A program made the position numbers and the translations under genes. Positions 57,013-64,000 of a stretch of 64,000 bases of DNA are shown piece by piece. This DNA comes from Acetivibrio thermocellus ATCC 27405. GTDB lineage: Bacteria > Bacillota > Clostridia > Acetivibrionales > Acetivibrionaceae. Within the stretch, counting starts at the first letter, position 1. Each line of letters starts with the position of its first letter. The notes under the pieces are model-generated. The model was not told the DNA's origin. It saw only the letters and a program-made list of their open reading frames with translations, and ran no database searches. The stretch covers positions 1,550,001-1,614,000 of the forward strand of contig NC_009012.1 of NCBI RefSeq assembly GCF_000015865.1, in the 5' to 3' direction.

Positions 57013-58068
57013 TTATTTCCCGGAAAGATCCTTTCCTATCAGTCTTTCAACATGTTCTTTCATCTTGGACTTCATATAGTTTATAGCTGCCAGAACCTTC
57101 GAATACTCCATCCTTGTAGGGCCAATGATTCCTATTGTGCCTATTACAACATCGCCTGCAGTGTATGTGGTCGTAATAAGGCTGCATTCTTTCATTTCCT
57201 CAATATCATTTTCATGGCCTATCTTTATAACGATTTTGTCTTTCTCAGAATTGGCGTCTTTTAACACTCTGCTGATTAAATCCTTTTCAACCATAAGTTT
57301 AAGGAATTCTCTAGCCCTCTCCACATTGCTGAATTCAGGATAATTCAGCATATTGATTGCGCCTTCCAAAAACACTTCCGACTTGTCTATCTGTTCTATG
57401 CAATCAGTTACACCGTTAAGCACCGGCATCAATATATCCTGGGAAGGCCCCATAAGAAGCTCTATTTCTCTGATTACCGGCATATTTATCTGACCTATTG
57501 TAAGCCCGGACAGTTTCTCATTAAAAATATTTGAAACATAAACCAAATGTTCGGGCAAAACCGTCTCAGATATATTTATAAGACTGTTTTTTATAGTTCC
57601 CGAATTGGTAATGACAACTACAAGAGCTTTTCCTTTTTCCACCGGAACAACCTGCACAGCCTTCAAAACACTGTTTTTCTTCTCAGGTAAGGCAGCCATG
57701 GAAGCATATTTTGTAATTTTCGACATAGCTACCGATACCTGCTTCAAAAGCTGGCTTAGCTCATTAATTTTTGTATCCATGGCAGATTTAATGCTGTAAA
57801 TTTCTTCCATGGTTAATTCACTTTGCTTCATCAGCTGATCCACATAAAATCTGTAGCCTTTATCAGAAGGAATACGTCCCGCAGAAGTATGAGGTTGTGT
57901 AAGATAGCCCATCTCTTCCAAGTCAGCCATTTCATTTCTGATAGTGGCCGAACTCAAGCCAAGCTCATGCTTCCTTGCAACAGTTCTTGAACCTACAGGC
58001 TCTGCAGTGCTTATATAGTCGTCAATTATGGATTGCAGAATTCTCTTTTTTCTCTCGTCCAAGAACAT
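57013..58068 (-). CDS. hrcA: Heat-inducible transcription repressor HrcA
   Basis: HrcA binds CIRCE and represses the dnaK and groE operons. The 351-residue product has the winged-helix start L-D-E-R-K-K-R-I-L-Q and the conserved G-L-S-S-A-T-I-R-N-E-M. The ATG at 58068 is preceded by AGGTGAGAAGG; the frame to 58077 overlaps that site. A CIRCE element lies 17 bases upstream of the start, so the operon is self-regulated. Confidence 0.96.
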   Translation of the reverse strand: MFLDERKKRILQSIIDDYISTAEPVGSRTVARKHELGLSSATIRNEMADLEEMGYLTQPHTSAGRIPSDKGYRFYVDQLMKQSELTMEEIYSIKSAMDTKINELSQLLKQVSVAMSKITKYASMAALPEKKNSVLKAVQVVPVEKGKALVVVITNSGTIKNSLINISETVLPEHLVYVSNIFNEKLSGLTIGQINMPVIREIELLMGPSQDILMPVLNGVTDCIEQIDKSEVFLEGAINMLNYPEFSNVERAREFLKLMVEKDLISRVLKDANSEKDKIVIKIGHENDIEEMKECSLITTTYTAGDVVIGTIGIIGPTRMEYSKVLAAINYMKSKMKEHVERLIGKDLSGK

Positions 58069-58084
58069 CCTTCTCACCTCTTTG

Positions 58085-58111
58085 TTAGCACTCTACGTCG
58101 TTGAGTGCTAA
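58085..58111 (-). promoter_or_regulatory. CIRCE operator of the hrcA-dnaK operon
   Basis: TTAGCACTC (58085-58093), nine bases and GAGTGCTAA (58103-58111) form the perfect 9-9-9 CIRCE inverted repeat bound by HrcA, immediately upstream of hrcA. Confidence 0.98.
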
Positions 58112-58210
58112 TGCTATTTTTAAAATACCACCCCATGTTTCTTTTGTCAAGATATTTTTATGGATATTATTTGTTATTGGATAAAAGGATATTCCATGCG
58201 TAAAGCCAAA

Positions 58211-59353
58211 TCACACAAACTCCATAAAGGCTTGATTTGCAAGATCCAAGCCCAATCGGGTAAGTTTTATAAAACCATTTTCAACCGCAACAAGTCCTCT
58301 TTTGGACAAATTTTTTATCTGCTCTTTGAAAACCTCCAAAACATTCTCTCCAAACCTTTCGTAAAATTCCCTGATACTCACCCCTTCAACAAGTCTTAAT
58401 CCCAGCATCATAAATTCGGAAATTTCATCTTTCCTTCCTATGGCAATCTTATTTTCCACCGGAAGTCTTCCGGAATTTATTATTTTCACATATTCCTCAA
58501 TATTATAAGTATTGTTGAATCTTTGACCGTTAAAATAAGAATGGGCTCCGGCACCGAAACCTATGTATTCTTGTTCCTTCCAGTAAATCAAATTGTGGGC
58601 GCACTCAAATCCTTCTTTTGAAAAATTCGATATTTCATAGTGCTTATATCCCACGGTCCTTAATTTTTCCACTGCATACCAGTACATTTTCCTGTCAAGT
58701 TCGTCTTCCACAGAAGAAAGCTCCCCTTTGGAAAACTTTGCTCCGAAAACCGTATCCTCTTCAATTATAAGGCTGTAGCAGGAAATATGCCGGGGATTAA
58801 GTTCTGCCACTTTGTTTATTGTCTCCGCCCAATCCTCAAAACTCTGCCCCGGAATTGCAAAAATAAGATCCACATTTATGTTGTCAAATCCAGTTTTTAC
58901 GGCAAGATGATAATTTTCTTCAAACTCTTCCACAGTATGAATTCTCCCCAGGCTTTCAAGCAGGTGATTCTGCCATGCCTGAAGCCCGATGCTCAGCCGG
59001 TTTATTCCCGCATCCCTGTACACCAAAAGCTTTTCTTCGTCCAGAGTTCCGGGATTGGCTTCAATGGTAAGTTCAAAACAGCCGTCCATGTCAAACTTTT
59101 GCTTTAAAAGCGATACAATTTCATATATATTATGCGCTCCAACGTAGGAAGGTGTTCCCCCTCCAAAAAATACCGTCTTTATCCTGTATCCTTTGATGAT
59201 GTCCGAATAGGCTGAAATTTCCTTTTTAAGAGCATTAAAATATGCAGGGACAAAATCATCCCTGCAGGCAAAGGAATTAAAATCACAGTAAAAACACTTT
59301 GCTTTGCAAAACGGTACATGAATATACAATCCCAGTTCCTTTACATCAAACAT
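58211..59353 (-). CDS. hemW: Radical SAM heme chaperone HemW
   Basis: The 380-residue protein has the radical SAM motif C-K-A-K-C-F-Y-C-D-F at 16-25, followed by F-F-G-G-G-T-P-S and S-I-G-L-Q-A-W. C-Y-C-D-F-N at the cluster marks HemW rather than the coproporphyrinogen oxidase HemN. It lies between lepA and hrcA, the usual clostridial order. Confidence 0.93.
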   Translation of the reverse strand: MFDVKELGLYIHVPFCKAKCFYCDFNSFACRDDFVPAYFNALKKEISAYSDIIKGYRIKTVFFGGGTPSYVGAHNIYEIVSLLKQKFDMDGCFELTIEANPGTLDEEKLLVYRDAGINRLSIGLQAWQNHLLESLGRIHTVEEFEENYHLAVKTGFDNINVDLIFAIPGQSFEDWAETINKVAELNPRHISCYSLIIEEDTVFGAKFSKGELSSVEDELDRKMYWYAVEKLRTVGYKHYEISNFSKEGFECAHNLIYWKEQEYIGFGAGAHSYFNGQRFNNTYNIEEYVKIINSGRLPVENKIAIGRKDEISEFMMLGLRLVEGVSIREFYERFGENVLEVFKEQIKNLSKRGLVAVENGFIKLTRLGLDLANQAFMEFV

Positions 59354-59417
59354 TGCAACCCCATCTTTGCATCAAGTATATATTTACAAATACACTTTTA
59401 TACCAAACATCTTTATA

Positions 59418-61229
59418 TCAAGTATCAAGTTTCAAAACACTCATAAATGCCTCCTGCGGAACTTCAACGGTTCCTATCTGGCGCATACGCTTTTTACCTT
59501 CTTTTTGTTTTTCCAAAAGCTTTTTCTTACGGGTTATGTCTCCGCCGTAACACTTTGCAAGAACGTCTTTTCTGTATGCCTTCACCGTCTCCCTGGCAAT
59601 TATTTTACCACCGATGCATGCCTGTATCGGTACCTCAAACTGCTGCCTTGGGATAGCCTCTTTGAGTTTTTCGGCAATTCTTCTTCCCCTGGCATACGCT
59701 TTTTCCCTGTGGACTATAAAGGACAAGGCGTCAACAATTTCCCCGTTTAACATAATATCAAGTTTGACAAGATCCGACTCTCTATATCCCAACATCTCAT
59801 AGTCCAATGAAGCATAACCCTTCGTCCTTGATTTTAAAGCATCAAAGAAATCATAAATAATTTCGTTGAGGGGCAGCTCATAAGTAAGCATAACTCTTCC
59901 CTCATCAATATAGGTCATATCCTTGTAAATACCCCTTCTTTCCTGGGCCAGTTCCATTATGTTACCCACATATTCCGTGGGAGTCATTATGGTGGCCTTT
60001 ACAATCGGCTCTTCCATGGTTTTTATTTCAGCCGGCGGCGGCAAATTGGTCGGGTTGTCTATGTACAATGTCTCGCCGTTGGTCTTTGTAACCTTGTATA
60101 TAACACTGGGAGCGGTAGTCACAAGGTCAAAATCAAATTCCCGTTCCAAACGCTCCTGAATTATTTCCATATGAAGCAATCCCAAAAATCCGCATCTGAA
60201 ACCGAATCCCAAAGCCACCGAAGATTCGGGCTCAAAAGTAAGGGATGCATCATTTAACTGCAGCTTTTCCAATGCATCACGCAAATCCCCGTATTTGGAA
60301 CCGTCGGCAGGATAAATTCCGCAAAATACCATAGGATTTACTTTCTTGTAACCGGGCAGCGGCTCTTTTGCGGGATTGTCGGCCGTTGTAACGGTATCTC
60401 CCACTCTTGTATCCTTTACATTTTTAATGCTGGCCGCAAAATAACCCACTTCACCGGCAGAAAGCTGAGTGCCGGGAACAAGTCCACCGGGCTTCATATA
60501 ACCAATCTCGGTAACCGTAAACTCCTTGTTGGTATACATCATCCTGACCTTGTCGCCCAATTTGAGAGTTCCTTCTTTAACTCTGATATATACAATAACA
60601 CCTTTGTAACTGTCATAATACGAGTCAAATATAAGAGCACGAAGTGGGGCATTCTCGTCGCCTTCAGGAGGTGGAACGTTTTTTACCACACTTTCCAGCA
60701 CTGCTTCAATATTGATACCGTTTTTTGCCGATATCAAAGGTGCCTCGCTTGCATCAAGTCCAATTACATCCTCAATCTCCTTTTTGACCACATCCGGCTG
60801 GGCACTGGGTAAATCAATTTTATTTATAACCGGTAAAATCTCCAAATCATGATCCAAAGCAAGATAAACGTTGGCCAATGTCTGCGCCTCTATTCCCTGC
60901 GCGGCGTCAACGACCAGTATTGCTCCCTCGCATGCCGCAAGGCTTCTTGAGACTTCATAGTTGAAATCCACATGTCCGGGGGTGTCTATCAGGTTTAAAA
61001 TATACTCTTCCCCGTCCTTTGCCTTGTATACCATTCTCACCGCCTGGGCTTTTATTGTTATTCCGCGCTCGCGTTCAATCTCCATTGTGTCCAAAACCTG
61101 GTCTTCCATTTCCCTCTCAGTAAGAACACCGGTCATTTCGAGCAATCTATCTGCAAGGGTTGATTTTCCGTGATCTATATGAGCGATAATACAAAAATTT
61201 CTGATTTTCTTTTGTCTTTCACTTGCCAT
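59418..61229 (-). CDS. lepA: Elongation factor 4 (LepA) GTPase
   Basis: LepA back-translocates stalled ribosomes. The 603-residue protein has G1 [10 protein letters not shown]3 D-T-P-G-H-V-D-F, G4 N-K-I-D and the LepA-specific C-terminal domain with [18 protein letters not shown] precedes the ATG region. Confidence 0.97.
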   Translation of the reverse strand: MASERQKKIRNFCIIAHIDHGKSTLADRLLEMTGVLTEREMEDQVLDTMEIERERGITIKAQAVRMVYKAKDGEEYILNLIDTPGHVDFNYEVSRSLAACEGAILVVDAAQGIEAQTLANVYLALDHDLEILPVINKIDLPSAQPDVVKKEIEDVIGLDASEAPLISAKNGINIEAVLESVVKNVPPPEGDENAPLRALIFDSYYDSYKGVIVYIRVKEGTLKLGDKVRMMYTNKEFTVTEIGYMKPGGLVPGTQLSAGEVGYFAASIKNVKDTRVGDTVTTADNPAKEPLPGYKKVNPMVFCGIYPADGSKYGDLRDALEKLQLNDASLTFEPESSVALGFGFRCGFLGLLHMEIIQERLEREFDFDLVTTAPSVIYKVTKTNGETLYIDNPTNLPPPAEIKTMEEPIVKATIMTPTEYVGNIMELAQERRGIYKDMTYIDEGRVMLTYELPLNEIIYDFFDALKSRTKGYASLDYEMLGYRESDLVKLDIMLNGEIVDALSFIVHREKAYARGRRIAEKLKEAIPRQQFEVPIQACIGGKIIARETVKAYRKDVLAKCYGGDITRKKKLLEKQKEGKKRMRQIGTVEVPQEAFMSVLKLDT

Positions 61230-61404
61230 TTATTCATCCTCCTGCCGAATTAAGGAAGTCAATTGTACCCAAAACACTACATAAATTATCAGCTTATAAT
61301 TATAACACAATTTTTTTGCAAGCAGAAGAATTTTTTCGGCAGACACAGGACTTCGTCTAAAACACCGTTGCATTATTTAGTTGCATTATTTAAAAGATAT
61401 CCAT

Positions 61405-61686
61405 TTAAAAGATCCCGGACAGCCAATTTTTTAATTTTTTAATGTCTTCTTTTATATATTTTACATTAATATAAATATCTTCATTAAGAAATCTTATATA
61501 ATAATGGGTGTCCCCGTAAGGTGCCATGTAAACCATCCCCGGACCGCTTTCCCTGTTCATAAGCCTGTTCATGGAACTGTCCGCAACCAATATTCCAGAA
61601 AACAAAAGCAAAAACGACAGTACAACGGCAAGCCTGTTCCTTCTTCTTATATTCCTTATGTATCTGAACTTTTCCAATCTGTTCAT
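61405..61686 (-). CDS. Small membrane protein between spoIIP and lepA
   Basis: The 93-residue product has a very basic N terminus (about 1-20), one membrane helix (about 20-38) and a short extracytoplasmic tail with an aromatic-rich middle and a Lys/Ile-rich amphipathic end. The ATG at 61686 is 7 bases from AAAGGG; a TTG at 61692 is an alternative. Its place between two conserved genes suggests a sporulation link, but I recognise no family. Confidence 0.6.
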   Translation of the reverse strand: MNRLEKFRYIRNIRRRNRLAVVLSFLLLFSGILVADSSMNRLMNRESGPGMVYMAPYGDTHYYIRFLNEDIYINVKYIKEDIKKLKNWLSGIF

Positions 61687-61803
61687 CAACAAGCCCTTTC
61701 TTATGCAAATTTAATGTAAATTTATTCTTATGTAACTTAATTGCAACAATTTTATTGCAACAATTTTGTAAAAAACTTATTTAATATTATTCCCAAAACC
61801 TAC

Positions 61804-63081
61804 TTATTTATTATTAATGACATCGTTTAAAACCTCGGCAAGATATTTCGTACTCTCCAAACATTCATTTATTGTATTGCCATCCCCTCCGATTTCAACA
61901 ATCAAAGAACCGTTGGTAAGGTGCTGGTTGTAGCGGTTGCGGCTTATATAAATCGGTCTTGTGATACCGGGATACTTTTCATTAAGCTTTTGCTGAAGCT
62001 TGATTGCCAATTTCAAATTCTCCCGCCAGTTAGGATGCTCAAGCCCTGTCCCGTCGGTTCCCACCACAAACATTATTTTTGCCGCATCCTTGTTATTAAT
62101 CTTGGTCGCCACTCTAAGTTTACCTTCGCCCAGCCCGTCCCTGTGAATATCCAGGACTATTTTTATTGAAGGATAACTTTTTAAAATGTTGGCCGCAGTA
62201 TTAAGGGATCTACCATAAGCTCCTGTGTCCGAGGGATGATTGTGAACAGTGGCGTTATGAATCACTTCAATACCGTATTTTTTCCTTAATGTCTGAGCCA
62301 GTTCCTCCCCAACTCTTACTACATTGTATCTGTTATCGGTGGTTCTGCTTGGAATACCACTTTTATCCAGCTCGCTTAGGTCTTTAATAAATCCTTCCGT
62401 GGTATGTGTATGGTATATAAGAACTTTGGGACCCTTTTTGTCAAAGCTGATGTTTAAAGGTTCGTTAAGAAGCTTTTCAACATCAATTTCATAGTCAACT
62501 TCATGACTGTTGATTGCAATTTTGTCCGCCGTAACAGTGGTAGCATTCTCAGGAGTTCCGGTTCTGTCCAACTCATTTACCTCATAACTTATGCTGCTGG
62601 CCGGATATGTGGGTTCAGGAGCATTATTGTCAGGATTTTTGACCTTGTCGCTATTGTCATCCGGCGTATCCAAATCCGCCATATAGAAGTAAGGTTCACA
62701 GTTTTGATTTTGGGCCAGCTGTTTTTGGTACTCATTCATATAGTAACTATAGAATATTGGAGACTCTGCCCCAAAAATTGTAACAGGATTACTGAGATCA
62801 AAATAGAAAACCAGATTAATAATTTCTTTTATCTGTCCCGAAATCGAAAAACTGATATTGCCGCTGTTGTAAATGGTGTCAATTATAGGAAGTGAAGCAT
62901 TGAGAGTGGCTCTTAAAGTTTCAACTTCAATCTTTCCAATAATCTTTTTATCAGACTTGTAGAGCACGTCTCCGGCAATTGCCCCAATCTTTATTGCCCC
63001 GATTGAAAGTATTATTATCAGGGCAATCTTAAACAACTTGCCATAATCAAACTTTCTTTTTCTCAAACCGTATACTCTCAT
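61804..63081 (-). CDS. spoIIP: Stage II sporulation protein P
   Basis: SpoIIP cuts septal peptidoglycan during engulfment. The 425-residue protein has one N-terminal membrane helix (about 15-35), an Asp/Asn/Pro-rich linker and the amidase domain. That domain starts near K-V-L-I-Y-H-T-H-T-T-E-G-F, where the second His is a zinc ligand, and continues with D-I-H-R-D-G-L-G and I-V-E-I-G-G-D-G-N-T. GGAGGATAAG precedes the ATG. Confidence 0.95.
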   Translation of the reverse strand: MRVYGLRKRKFDYGKLFKIALIIILSIGAIKIGAIAGDVLYKSDKKIIGKIEVETLRATLNASLPIIDTIYNSGNISFSISGQIKEIINLVFYFDLSNPVTIFGAESPIFYSYYMNEYQKQLAQNQNCEPYFYMADLDTPDDNSDKVKNPDNNAPEPTYPASSISYEVNELDRTGTPENATTVTADKIAINSHEVDYEIDVEKLLNEPLNISFDKKGPKVLIYHTHTTEGFIKDLSELDKSGIPSRTTDNRYNVVRVGEELAQTLRKKYGIEVIHNATVHNHPSDTGAYGRSLNTAANILKSYPSIKIVLDIHRDGLGEGKLRVATKINNKDAAKIMFVVGTDGTGLEHPNWRENLKLAIKLQQKLNEKYPGITRPIYISRNRYNQHLTNGSLIVEIGGDGNTINECLESTKYLAEVLNDVINNK

Positions 63082-63493
63082 CTTATCCTCCGTTAATCAT
63101 AAGTTTTAATTATAGACTTATAATATTCTTGTAAATCTTAAAAACATTTTTGCCATATATTGATTATATTCATGAAAAATTTTTTAATGATAACTATTGA
63201 TTTTTATCCATAAAAAATATATAATGGAAGTATAGTCTGATAATATCTAAACGAATTGTTTCCAATCTGATTCTTTCATGTAATTTCACTTACAAATTGG
63301 TTTTCTTGTAGTTTTTTGTCATTTGTTAAATATTGTAGTCGTATGCTTTAAATATCATTTAATTCGTTATAAAATTTTAATTACCCGTGTTTGAGCTTTT
63401 AATATTTGAAGTTGGCAACGCTTTTCACCTTTTTTACCTATGCACATGTTTCTTTATAATACATAATCTACACACTAACAAGGAGGTATACTT
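63082..63493. other. AT-rich divergent intergenic region upstream of spoIIP
   Basis: About 410 bases between divergent genes. A TATAAT at about 63452 lies at promoter distance before the zinc-ribbon gene but has no good -35 box, which would fit an alternative sigma factor. I see no promoter I can name for spoIIP. Confidence 0.35.
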
Positions 63494-63703
63494 ATGTACA
63501 ACTTTAAAACACTGACCTGCTACAACTGCAAGTCTGTCATGCTAAACCTTCCTGAAGTGGAAATCTCAAAACTGAACGGCCTTAATTTCATTTGTGATTG
63601 CTGCGGGCATCAAAATCTTCTCACGAAGAACAAGTTCTCGAAAAGTATCAATAATAATGACCCCTATCTCAACATCATGAGCGTGGACTCAATGATTTTA
63701 TAA
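63494..63703 (+). CDS. Small two-CxxC zinc-binding protein
   Basis: The 69-residue protein has C-Y-N-C near residue 10 and C-D-C-C near residue 36, a likely zinc ribbon, and an Asn/Ser-rich C terminus. AAGGAGG lies before the ATG at 63494. It is monocistronic, with a terminator about 95 bases downstream. I do not recognise the family. Confidence 0.7.
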   Translation: MYNFKTLTCYNCKSVMLNLPEVEISKLNGLNFICDCCGHQNLLTKNKFSKSINNNDPYLNIMSVDSMIL

Positions 63704-63796
63704 CTTAATGATTTTTCAGCTGAATGATTTTGCTACTTGCTATTTTTGATTTTATAAGGTGTTTCCAGGTGTTTTTAAGTGCGGACTTTACATAAA

Positions 63797-63834
63797 AAAA
63801 CTACTTTGGGTATATCCAAAGTAGTTTCTTTTAT
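63797..63834. terminator. Terminator downstream of the zinc-ribbon gene
   Basis: AACTACTTTGG and CCAAAGTAGTT form an 11-pair stem with a six-base loop. T runs lie on both strands, so it may also serve the minus-strand gene beyond. Confidence 0.85.
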
Positions 63835-63873
63835 ACAATTATATTCTCCATGTCCCATATACAGATCTTTCTT

Positions 63874-64000
63874 TTACACATAGGATTTGATTTTTTGTTC
63901 CCCGCTCTCATAATCATATATACTTTCTTCAAATTCTGCTTCCTGTGTATCCTTCTTCAAATTCTTAAATGCCACCGACAGCATCAGTTTTATCCTGTTG
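63874..64000 (-). CDS. 3' end of an unidentified gene cut by the window edge
   Basis: A minus-strand frame runs from the right edge to a TAA at 63874-63876. The 41 visible residues are charged, with R-I-K-L-M-L-S-V-A-F-K-N-L then an acidic stretch ending Q-K-I-K-S-Y-V. The terminator at 63797-63834 fits its 3' end. The product cannot be identified from this much. Confidence 0.5.
   Translation of the reverse strand, partial: NRIKLMLSVAFKNLKKDTQEAEFEESIYDYESGEQKIKSYV

Overview
The window reads as chromosome of a low-GC, spore-forming, cellulosome-bearing clostridium, and almost certainly Acetivibrio (Clostridium) thermocellus. The decisive gene is at 36303-38198: one type II cohesin, a Pro/Thr linker, a middle module and three C-terminal SLH repeats in 631 residues, which is the architecture of the cell-surface anchoring scaffoldin SdbA. 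A CBM42 (AbfB) tail at the left edge, pyruvate phosphate dikinase, and the sporulation genes ylbJ and spoIIP fit the same organism.

Layout. 1-5900: end of an arabinoxylan-binding enzyme, ylbJ, then a minus-strand group recG / rsmD / coaD / coiled-coil protein, and rpmB. 6100-21150: mixed housekeeping and signalling genes. These include a GAF-GGDEF diguanylate cyclase, endonuclease III, glycogen synthase, two HD-GYP proteins, an OmpR-type regulator / sensor kinase / HtrA protease group resembling CssRS-HtrA, an orphan OadG-like protein, an amidohydrolase and an archaeal-type phosphoglycerate mutase. 21350-23050: a solitary large serine recombinase preceded by a 38-codon ORF. 23100-35300: 5-formyl-THF cyclo-ligase, cobT, short L25, a lipoprotein, tmcAL, RNase J, a GT4 glycosyltransferase, a PIN-PhoH ATPase and a cupin. 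35500-41480: a DUF6941-like protein, tRNA-Gln(CUG), sdbA and ppdK. 41790-45330: a peptide-signalling cassette made of a radical SAM/SPASM enzyme, AgrB, an AgrD-like propeptide and a convergent AgrC-type kinase. 45440-50530: glyS, coaBC, rpoZ, gmk, remA, yicC. 50870-63080: one long minus-strand heat-shock and sporulation block in the order spoIIP, small membrane protein, lepA, hemW, CIRCE-hrcA, grpE, dnaK, dnaJ, prmA, rsmE and a CheY-like regulator.

The most interesting locus is the radical SAM-AgrB-AgrD unit. The order and close spacing suggest a cyclic peptide pheromone that may receive a radical SAM modification as well as its thiolactone. A second theme is start codons: three genes (rsmD, the serine recombinase and the DUF6941-like gene) have a well-placed Shine-Dalgarno followed by ATT or ATA, with no usable ATG/GTG/TTG. 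All identifications come from reading the sequence and recalling families; no database search was run.
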